Program-made: the position numbers and the translations under genes | DNA from: Caldithrix sp. | GTDB taxonomy: Bacteria > KSB1 > UBA2214 > DYKH01 | Direction of reading: 5' to 3' | Assembly: GCA_020722685.1 (NCBI GenBank) | Contig: DYKH01000164.1 | Span: 1-10,773 of the forward strand | Length of the DNA stretch: 10,773 nt | The notes under the pieces: model-generated | The model's input: the letters and a program-made list of their open reading frames with translations, nothing else | Told to the model about the DNA's origin: nothing | Database searches by the model: none | In this document: positions 5,317-10,773 of the stretch, one piece after another | How positions within the stretch are numbered: position 1 is the first letter of the stretch | Layout: every line of letters begins with the position of its first letter

Positions 5317-6941
5317 ATGTTTTCGCGCCCGACATTTTCGATATTTCCCTATGGCCATTGCTGATTCTATACGCCGAAATGCACTACAAATTCCGCGGCG
5401 TCTACAGTCGCTTTTGGAAGACGGAGCCGGAGATCATCGCCGACGTTCCCCACCGACTGGAACCCGGCCATCCGCTGCCGGTACTGCTTCTTGTCAAAGA
5501 TGCGCATCGGCACCCGATGACTTTGCTAAGGGTCGCCGTATTGGCTTTTTGGGGAGAAGAAGAAAAGGGGATCGCAAAGGTCGATTTTTCGGCCTTGAGC
5601 ATCGATCGACCTATGTGGCACCATCTGCTGATGTTGTCCTTGCCAAGAGATCTGACGGGGAAGATCAAAATTGACGTTGCCTTCACCGTGCAATTGGGAG
5701 GCAAGACGATCGTCTATCACAACGACAACTATCGCCTTTCCAGTCACGCGCCCTTTGAGGTCTTGGTGGATCCCGACCCGTGGCCGAAAGCTGCGGGCTG
5801 GTATTTCGGCGATTTGCATTATCACAGTGCCTTTACCAGCGATCAGGTGGAGTTCGGCGCCCCGGTAGAGGCGGCCAAAGTGATGGCCAAGGCCATGGGA
5901 CTGCATTTCATCGGCGTTACGGATCATTCCTATGATCTGGACGATGACCCTGATGATTATTTGCACAACCATCCCGACTTTCCCAAATGGCAGCAGCTCT
6001 GGCAGCAGATTGAAACGCTCAATAGCGCGGATGAGTCATTTGTTATGTTGCCCGGGGAAGAGCTTTCCGTCGGCAATTCGCGCCGACGCAACGTGCATCT
6101 TCTCATCTTGAATGACCGCCGATTCTTTGCCGGTTCCGGCGACAGCGCAGAGCACTGGCTCCATACAAGGCCCGAATCAAGCATCCAGCAAGTTTTATCC
6201 CAACTGCATCCCGAGTCTTTGACGTTCGCCGCCCATCCGGAAATGACGGTGCCGCTTTTACAAAGAGTACTCATAGGACGGGATACCTGGCAAGCGCGGG
6301 ACTATCAGAGTTCTCGTTTGAATGGTCTACAAGTCTGGAATGGAGAGAAAGACAAGGGGTTTACTGCCGGAGTGAAAAAATGGATAGAATTGCTGTTGGT
6401 AGGGAAACGGCTATCAATCGTTGCCGGGAACGACGCGCACGGCAATTTTGGTCGCTTCCGCCAAATTGGTTTCCCCTTTTTTACCCTGCGCGAAGATCGC
6501 CATGAGATTTTTGCCAAAGCGAGAACCGGGGTGTTTTTGAGAGACGGATTGACGTATGATCGCTTGCTTTTGGCTCTGCATCAAGGTCGATCCATCGTCA
6601 CCGATGGCCCATTCGCAGAAATCCGGCTTTTGGATGGCCACGGGGCAGAATGGCGCATCGGCGACGATTTTCCCGGCTCAAGCGGAATTTTGACCGTCGA
6701 CGCTCGATCATCTCCGGCCTTTGGTCCAATTGGCATTGTGAGTTTGCTTGGGGGAAATGTCGAAACTCAAACCGAAAGGGTCTTGGCGTCCTGGTCCTCG
6801 CCTGGGCATAAGTTGGAGACACGCGTGCCCTTGACGGACTATTCGGCTATCAGCTATCTTCGCTTAGAGGTGTCAAGCAGAAAAGGAGACCAAGAGTTTC
6901 GCTGCTTGACAAATCCAATCTATGTGAAACAGGGGCGTTAG
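5313..6941 (+). CDS. PHP-domain metallohydrolase, CehA/McbA type, with extra N-terminal domain (542 aa)
   Basis: ATG at 5313 overlaps the preceding TGA (ATGA), indicating translational coupling. Residues 1-160 form a region of unknown fold, probably beta-rich, without a clear signal peptide. The PHP domain starts at GDLHYHS (Asp167, His169, His171) and has GVTDHS (Asp204-His205), PGEE (249-250), AAHPE (His308) and GNDAHG (Asp374, His376), which together supply the expected metal ligands. The tail with LALHQGRSIVTDGPF and a following beta-rich part of about 90 residues is typical of the CehA/McbA group. Known PHP proteins hydrolyse phosphate esters, and CehA and McbA hydrolyse carbamates/amide-like bonds; the substrate here cannot be assigned. 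As last gene of the operon it may process a product of the radical SAM enzyme or the glycosyltransferases (inference). It ends convergently with the R3H gene, with overlapping stops. Confidence 0.88.
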   Translation: MNVFAPDIFDISLWPLLILYAEMHYKFRGVYSRFWKTEPEIIADVPHRLEPGHPLPVLLLVKDAHRHPMTLLRVAVLAFWGEEEKGIAKVDFSALSIDRPMWHHLLMLSLPRDLTGKIKIDVAFTVQLGGKTIVYHNDNYRLSSHAPFEVLVDPDPWPKAAGWYFGDLHYHSAFTSDQVEFGAPVEAAKVMAKAMGLHFIGVTDHSYDLDDDPDDYLHNHPDFPKWQQLWQQIETLNSADESFVMLPGEELSVGNSRRRNVHLLILNDRRFFAGSGDSAEHWLHTRPESSIQQVLSQLHPESLTFAAHPEMTVPLLQRVLIGRDTWQARDYQSSRLNGLQVWNGEKDKGFTAGVKKWIELLLVGKRLSIVAGNDAHGNFGRFRQIGFPFFTLREDRHEIFAKARTGVFLRDGLTYDRLLLALHQGRSIVTDGPFAEIRLLDGHGAEWRIGDDFPGSSGILTVDARSSPAFGPIGIVSLLGGNVETQTERVLASWSSPGHKLETRVPLTDYSAISYLRLEVSSRKGDQEFRCLTNPIYVKQGR

Positions 6942-7396
6942 AAGAGCTTGATTTTGCGAATGATTCTCCGCAGTCCCCGGCCAAAAATCTCCGGCTCGAT
7001 CTCGATGTGGCGATCCTCTCCTTCGCCAAAGCTGGCAGACTTGATCGCTTCGTTTGATTTCAAGGTTTCGTGAACAATGAATCTTTCGTAGCTGCTCATG
7101 TGTGGCAGAACAACCTTTTTACCGGTCTTGATAGCCTCCTCGGCCTTCTCTTCCGCGTAACGCTTAAGGTTGCCCACTGGGTAAACCCTCAGCTCGTAAT
7201 CTTCCCCCTGACGATACGTCTTGGTCACATAATCGGCTTTGGTGTCGAAATAACGATGAATTTGTTTGCGCTCAAATGAATTGAGATTGTATAGCGAAAC
7301 GGGTTTTAGTGAGCCGACAAGATCCTGCTGAATTTTGTCGATCAATTGTCTAATCTTGCCGCTCGGCCTTCGTGAGCTAAATCTTTCAGTTCTCAT
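6938..7396 (-). CDS. Small nucleic-acid-binding protein with two tandem R3H domains (152 aa)
   Basis: ATG at 7396 is chosen over an in-frame TTG at 7459 because GAGG (7408-7405) lies 8 nt upstream. After a basic N-terminus, residues 33-73 and 95-135 align without gaps at a 62-residue offset, with about 10 identities in 41: both carry S-[FY]-E-R-x-x-[IV]-H (Arg43/His47 and Arg105/His109), the signature of R3H domains, and both have a G-E-D motif (64-66 and 126-128) and an aligned proline. R3H domains bind single-stranded nucleic acids, as in Jag/KhpB. No KH or Jag-N domain is visible, so this is not a normal KhpB. A charged linker (about 76-95) rich in E and K joins the repeats, and the C-terminus is very basic (GRGLRRIIRKIKLF). 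The second domain is closer to the R3H consensus (SFGEGEDRHIEIEP). An RNA-binding regulatory role is inferred. Confidence 0.82.
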   Translation of the reverse strand: MRTERFSSRRPSGKIRQLIDKIQQDLVGSLKPVSLYNLNSFERKQIHRYFDTKADYVTKTYRQGEDYELRVYPVGNLKRYAEEKAEEAIKTGKKVVLPHMSSYERFIVHETLKSNEAIKSASFGEGEDRHIEIEPEIFGRGLRRIIRKIKLF

Positions 7397-7404
7397 GCTG
7401 CAGA

Positions 7405-7408
7405 CCTC
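7405..7408 (-). promoter_or_regulatory. Ribosome binding site GAGG of the R3H gene
   Basis: Read on the minus strand, GAGG precedes ATG 7396 by 8 nt. The TTG at 7459 has no comparable site, so this decides the start. Confidence 0.6.
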
Positions 7409-7439
7409 GTGTTTATGTCCGTCTCTCCCGTGCGGAAAC

Positions 7440-7481
7440 AGATTGCTGCTCGAGAGCAATCTTGGTGGATTATCGATTGCT
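7440..7481 (-). promoter_or_regulatory. Competing hairpins in the leader of the R3H gene
   Basis: Three short segments are complementary: GATTGCT at 7441-7447, AGCAATC at 7455-7461 and a second GATTGCT at 7475-7481 (plus-strand spelling). The middle one can pair with the first (stem of 8 bp with the flanking A-T, 7-nt loop) or with the third (7 bp, 13-nt loop), but not both. On the minus strand this lies about 45-85 nt before the R3H start codon. The layout resembles a simple two-state leader, but the stems are short and no terminator T-run follows, so function is speculative. Confidence 0.3.
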
Positions 7482-7715
7482 AAGATGTGACAGTGACCCC
7501 TTTTTATTACTCCCGGAATCCAATCTTGAAGGTAGTACGTTCTCCCAATAGCTAAGCAGTCCTTAGAATGGATCCTTGCCCTCTGGCTATCATCAGCTCA
7601 GCAAAGCATAAAGATTGCCGGCAGAATGAATGCAGGACAAACCTGAAGGTCGTCCTCCGCGCTTGGCCTGTTGCCCGGCGATGCGCCAGAGTGCGACCAA
7701 TGATTTTTCCGATTT

Positions 7716-9128
7716 TTAACCCGCCAGAGCTTTGATTAATTTCCTGTGAATGTCGCCAAAAGGGCCATTGCTGAAAGTGATGACCAAATCAGTTCTTCGC
7801 ACGTTCCGCAACAGATAATCAACGATAGCATCGACCGACTCGAAACACTCTGCCATCTTGCCTATCTGACGTAGATCAGCCGTCAATTTTTCCGGAGAAA
7901 AAACTTGACCCGCCGGCGCCTTATCCGGGCGATTGACGGGAGCAACGAGAACCGCGTCGGCATCAGCAAAAGCCTGGACAAACTCTTGCTGAAAAACGCT
8001 GCGGCGCGTTGTGGCGGTCCTCGGCTCGAACAGCGCCCAAATACGCTGGCCCGGATGCTGCGCCCGAAATGCGGCCAAGGTCTCTTTCACCGCCGTGGGG
8101 TGGTGCCCAAAGTCGTCGTAAACGCTGACGCCATTAGCAGTGCCTTTTAGTTCCAAACGCCGCTTGACTCCCGTAAATTCTGCCAGTGCTTCTTTGATTC
8201 GATCAAAGCCTATTCCTACGTGCTGAGACACTGCGATGGCAGCCAGAGCATTGCGAATATTATGTCGACCGGGAATGGGCAGGTCAATGGTGCCGCATGA
8301 GACACCTTTTTTGATCGCCTGGAATTGCGTTCTTTCCGGCGTCATGACGACGTTGATCGCTCGCCAATCCGCTTCATTTGCCAATCCAAAGCTTTCGACT
8401 GGACAAAAAGCTTTCGCGCTGATTTCTCGCACCACGGCAAAGTCGTGGCAGACGACCAGCAAGCCGTTCTTGGGAATCAAGTTGACAAAGCGCCGGAAGG
8501 CAAGCTTGATCTCCTCCAGATTGCTATAAATATCCGCGTGATCGAATTCGATGTGGTTGATGATGCCAATGTCCGGCAGGTAGCGGAGAAATTTCGCCAC
8601 CTTGTCAAAAAACGCCGAATCGTATTCGTCTCCCTCCAAAATGACATCCTGCCCACTGCCGATCTGAAAACCGCGACCAAAGTTATTGGGAATGCCGCCG
8701 ATGAGAAAACTGGGATCGAGTCCGGCAGAATCGAAAATCCAAGCTAACAGGGAGGCGGTGGTTGTCTTACCGTGCGTGCCGGTGACCACGATGGATCGTC
8801 GCCCGCGCACGATGAATTCGCGCAGAGCATCGGGCAAGGAGATGTAGGGGATGTGCTGTGCCAAAATCTCTTCGATCTCGACGTTGCCGCGAGAAATGAC
8901 GTTGCCGACCACCACCAAGTCCGGCGCCGGCTGTAGGTGTGTCGGATCGAAGCCATCGTAAACAGGAATGCCTTGCTCGGCCAGAAAGGTGCTCATAGGC
9001 GGATACACGCCGTCGTCCGAGCCGTAGACTTGGTAGCCTTTGCTTTTCAGCATGGCCGCCAAGGAGGCCATGGCCGTGCCGCAGATGGCGAGGAAATAAA
9101 TTCGTTTGGCTTGGTTGAGATTGGTCAC
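7716..9128 (-). CDS. mpl: UDP-N-acetylmuramate:L-alanyl-gamma-D-glutamyl-meso-diaminopimelate ligase (470 aa)
   Basis: A Mur ligase family enzyme that in peptidoglycan recycling joins the salvaged tripeptide L-Ala-gamma-D-Glu-meso-DAP to UDP-MurNAc with ATP, in the cytosol. The N-terminal Rossmann-like part has IYFLAICGTAMASLA (10-24). The ATP-binding P-loop is GTHGKTTT (117-124). The motif EGDEYDSAFFDK (165-176) and DDFGHHPTAV are those of Mpl; the corresponding MurC motif reads DESD, which favours Mpl over MurC. A C-terminal Mur ligase domain is present with EPRTATTRRSVFQ. Length fits the family (about 450-470). The start is GTG at 9128, with GGAAG 4 nt upstream and 14 nt after the RodZ-like gene stop, so it is probably co-transcribed with it. 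The gene implies diaminopimelate-type peptidoglycan. Confidence 0.93.
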   Translation of the reverse strand: MTNLNQAKRIYFLAICGTAMASLAAMLKSKGYQVYGSDDGVYPPMSTFLAEQGIPVYDGFDPTHLQPAPDLVVVGNVISRGNVEIEEILAQHIPYISLPDALREFIVRGRRSIVVTGTHGKTTTASLLAWIFDSAGLDPSFLIGGIPNNFGRGFQIGSGQDVILEGDEYDSAFFDKVAKFLRYLPDIGIINHIEFDHADIYSNLEEIKLAFRRFVNLIPKNGLLVVCHDFAVVREISAKAFCPVESFGLANEADWRAINVVMTPERTQFQAIKKGVSCGTIDLPIPGRHNIRNALAAIAVSQHVGIGFDRIKEALAEFTGVKRRLELKGTANGVSVYDDFGHHPTAVKETLAAFRAQHPGQRIWALFEPRTATTRRSVFQQEFVQAFADADAVLVAPVNRPDKAPAGQVFSPEKLTADLRQIGKMAECFESVDAIVDYLLRNVRRTDLVITFSNGPFGDIHRKLIKALAG

Positions 9129-9142
9129 GTCACTTCCACAAC

Positions 9143-10057
9143 TTAGGGTCTAACAATTCCATCCATGGCCGCAGGAAACCGGCTGTGGGGAATTCGGGTT
9201 ATGCCGTTACGGTCAATCAGCAAATTGGCGACTTGGCCTTCCGCTCCTGCTGCGCCGATAACTTTACCGTTCAAAGACAAGGTAATTCCTCCCGCATTGC
9301 CGATTTTCAGGTAGAAATTGTCTTTACTTTGCCAGGAGCGCACATCACCGGCGGCGAATACGGCCTCGTCGGCAAGACTATCGTTAAACACGATCCGCAC
9401 CCAGGTGGTTTCTTTGGCGTAGACAGTCAGCTTCAGGTCCGAACTGCTCTTGGTCGGTGGCGGAGGCAACTGCGCATCGAGCAGCGTGTCTTGCGGGACG
9501 GGGTTTGCGACGGTCAGGGTATCTGAAAAGATGGTCTCTTCGGTGATTGATTCGCTCTGCTCATTTCGTCCCGTACGAAGAGCGCTGATGACAAGAAATG
9601 CCAACAGAGCAGCGATGATGACCGCACCGAAAACGAAAGGACGGTAAAATCGCAAAAGCACTTGCAAATCGGCCAGTTTTTGCTGCAAGAGCTGCTGCCG
9701 GGCCTTTTGCTTGCTATATTTGATTTTTTCTTCCTCGACTCCGGGTGTTTCTCTGTCGGACTTGGATCGTTTCGGTGCATTCCCTTGCGCCTGTTGTTTG
9801 TCCTCTTGCGCTTCCGCTCTCATCGCTGACTCGAATTGGTGGATCGTCACCTCTGGATCCAGTCCCACCTGAGTCGCATACACTTTTAGGAAGGCCTTGA
9901 CATAAACCGTGGGCAAGAAACTAAAATCGCCGTTCTCCATCTTTTCGATAAAACGGAGAGAGATCTTGGTTACGTCCGCCAATTGCTCAGGGTTCAGCCC
10001 CTTTTCCCGCCGACGCTGAGCAAGCTGCCGACCAATTTCGATAAATTCCTGATTCAA
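9143..10057 (-). CDS. RodZ-like protein: N-terminal Xre-type HTH, one membrane segment, C-terminal DUF4115 (304 aa)
   Basis: Residues 5-70 form a HTH of the RodZ type (IGRQLAQRRREKGLNPEQLADVT, then FIEKMENGDFSFLP and YVKAFLKVYA). A charged, glutamine-rich region with probable coiled coil (about 108-135) leads to a single membrane segment (about 139-160, FVFGAVIIAALLAFLVISAL). A Ser/Pro-rich linker precedes a periplasmic beta domain resembling DUF4115 (about 208-290; LTVYAKETTWVRIVF, LKIGNAGGITLSLNGKVI). RodZ links MreB to the membrane and supports rod shape. The start is TTG at 10057, preceded by GAGG at 4-nt spacing and overlapping the maf stop as TTGA; a downstream ATG would destroy the HTH. 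The coupling with maf and mpl fits a cell-envelope housekeeping operon. Confidence 0.85.
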   Translation of the reverse strand: MNQEFIEIGRQLAQRRREKGLNPEQLADVTKISLRFIEKMENGDFSFLPTVYVKAFLKVYATQVGLDPEVTIHQFESAMRAEAQEDKQQAQGNAPKRSKSDRETPGVEEEKIKYSKQKARQQLLQQKLADLQVLLRFYRPFVFGAVIIAALLAFLVISALRTGRNEQSESITEETIFSDTLTVANPVPQDTLLDAQLPPPPTKSSSDLKLTVYAKETTWVRIVFNDSLADEAVFAAGDVRSWQSKDNFYLKIGNAGGITLSLNGKVIGAAGAEGQVANLLIDRNGITRIPHSRFPAAMDGIVRP

Positions 10058-10674
10058 TTATCCTCTGGTTTTGATATCACCGGCTGGACAAAGGCCAGCA
10101 GAGTTGTATAGAACTTTGTCAGCGGGAAGCCGACTACGTTATAGAAGCATCCTTCGATGCGGTCGGCAAAAACCGCGCTTTGATCTTGAATCCCATAGGC
10201 GCCGGCTTTATCCATGGGATTTTGGGTGCGCACATAGCTTTCGATCTCCCAGTCCCGCAAGTCGCGGAAGCGCACCTTGGTCATCTCATAATCGGAGGCG
10301 ATCCGTCCGCCGGGCTTTTCCACGATGGCAAAGCCGGTATACACGCGATGGGTGCGACCGCTGAGCCGGCGAAGCATGTCGCTTGCCTCTTCGGCGTTGG
10401 CCGGCTTGCCCAAGATATGCTTGTCCAAAACCACGATGGTATCAGCCCCGACGACGAGGCCACGATCTATGTCTTTGGCCACCTCGGTGGCTTTGGCTAA
10501 AGACAGAAATAGCACATGCCGAACCGGATCCGTTTCCTGAATGGAATCCTCATCGATTTTGCTGGGGCGAACCTCGAAATGAAAACCGACAAGCGATAGC
10601 AATTGTGCGCGTCGGGGGGATTCGGAAGCTAGGATGAGGCTGCCGTTTAGACGTTTTTTTAGATAATCTAGCAT
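10054..10674 (-). CDS. maf: Maf family nucleoside triphosphate pyrophosphatase, probably dTTP/UTP type (206 aa)
   Basis: Hydrolyses non-canonical or excess nucleoside triphosphates to the monophosphate and pyrophosphate in the cytosol. The signature S-E-S-P-R-R is at 17-22, followed by Glu34, Lys61, the catalytic Asp78 in VVGADTIVVLDK, Lys90 in LGKP, SGRTHRVYTGFAI (105-117), and DKAGAYGIQ (155-163) with VVGFPL. The GIQ and VVGFPL motifs are those of the YhdE-like dTTP/UTP group, not of the YceF-like group, so specificity is inferred. Length is usual for the family. ATG at 10674 has only a poorly placed AAAGG directly upstream. It is the first gene of the maf-rodZ-like-mpl operon. Its stop overlaps the next start by 4 nt. 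A perfect 14-bp palindrome lies 13 nt upstream of the ATG. Confidence 0.92.
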   Translation of the reverse strand: MLDYLKKRLNGSLILASESPRRAQLLSLVGFHFEVRPSKIDEDSIQETDPVRHVLFLSLAKATEVAKDIDRGLVVGADTIVVLDKHILGKPANAEEASDMLRRLSGRTHRVYTGFAIVEKPGGRIASDYEMTKVRFRDLRDWEIESYVRTQNPMDKAGAYGIQDQSAVFADRIEGCFYNVVGFPLTKFYTTLLAFVQPVISKPEDN

Positions 10675-10686
10675 CCTTTGATATGC

Positions 10687-10700
10687 TCTGAATATTCAGA
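10687..10700. promoter_or_regulatory. Perfect 14-bp palindrome upstream of maf
   Basis: TCTGAATATTCAGA reads identically on both strands and occupies the stretch 13-26 nt before the maf start codon. It could be an operator for a dimeric regulator or a hairpin affecting translation start. It does not extend further as a palindrome. The region from 10701 to the window end is AT-rich and presumably holds the operon promoter, which I cannot place exactly. Confidence 0.45.
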
Positions 10701-10773
10701 AGGTAATTTTGACATTCTCGTAACCTGTATATTGAATCATTGCTTGTTCTTTGACAGTTTCTTTAAGCCTGTT

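Larger units (their letters stand above)
7397..7715. other. Intergenic region between mpl end and R3H gene start
   Basis: This 319-nt stretch contains no convincing gene. Besides the R3H leader hairpins and its ribosome site, an imperfect hairpin lies at 7634-7656 (AGGAC/GTCCT outer stem, ACCT/AGGT inner stem). It is downstream of mpl but lacks a T-run on the minus strand, so it is at best a weak terminator candidate. A promoter for the R3H gene must lie here if the gene is not read through from mpl; GATAAT on the minus strand (7475-7470) could be a -10 element, but I see no good -35. Confidence 0.5.

Noticed and set aside
5526..5972. Minus-strand open frame of 148 codons inside the PHP gene
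   Set aside because: Opposite strand of a well-supported PHP gene, with no known domain and no ribosome site evidence.
7397..7459. TTG at 7459 as start of the R3H gene
   Set aside because: The extra 21 residues look non-conserved, there is no good ribosome site, and ATG 7396 has GAGG at proper distance.
7634..7656. Hairpin downstream of mpl as an intrinsic terminator
   Set aside because: The stem is short and interrupted, and no T-run follows on the minus strand.
10709..10737. TTGACA at 10709-10714 as a plus-strand -35 element
   Set aside because: No acceptable -10 element lies 16-18 nt downstream, and no gene start on that strand is visible before the window ends.
1..10773. CRISPR array, tRNA, rRNA, toxin-antitoxin pair or phage-defence genes
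   Set aside because: No regularly spaced direct repeats, tRNA-like folds or proteins of these classes were seen on either strand.

Overview
The window reads as an ordinary bacterial chromosome segment from a diderm. It has a predicted exported DUF3108 protein, a RodZ-like morphology protein and a peptidoglycan recycling ligase. Base composition looks near half GC, and several genes use TTG or GTG starts with good Shine-Dalgarno sequences. The protein set (Mpl, a RodZ-like HTH/DUF4115 protein, Maf, and membrane GT2 enzymes of this style) would suit the Bacteroidota/Calditrichota/KSB1 side of bacteria. That placement is an impression only; no rRNA or other marker gene is present.

Left half, plus strand (1-6941): the tail of a membrane GT2 glycosyltransferase (1-555) is followed by 435 nt without a convincing gene. 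This gap holds a 140-nt palindromic, MITE-like element (673-812). A tight operon-like run follows: GT2 (991-2157), a possible 37-aa small ORF (2154-2267), a secreted DUF3108 protein (2261-3109), a second 388-aa GT2 (3111-4277), a radical SAM enzyme with an extra cysteine-rich C-terminal part (4288-5316) and a CehA/McbA-type PHP metallohydrolase (5313-6941). Spacing is a 1-nt gap, a 10-nt gap and a 4-nt overlap along the last four genes, so they are probably co-transcribed. They may serve one cell-envelope or glycoconjugate pathway, whose product cannot be read from the sequence.

Right half, minus strand (6938-10674): maf (nucleotide pyrophosphatase), a RodZ-like protein and mpl (UDP-MurNAc:tripeptide ligase) form a compact operon read right to left, with a 4-nt overlap and a 14-nt gap. 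This is a cell-wall/cell-shape housekeeping group. A perfect 14-bp palindrome lies just upstream of maf. Downstream of mpl is a 319-nt gap containing competing hairpins, then a small protein with two tandem R3H domains (6938-7396). Its stop codon overlaps the stop codon of the convergent PHP gene.

The most notable points are the GT2/DUF3108/GT2/radical SAM/PHP cassette, the duplicated R3H domain, the MITE-like element whose two internal hairpins show a compensatory base change, and the small coupled ORF. No CRISPR array, tRNA, rRNA, transposase, phage or clear defence gene was seen.
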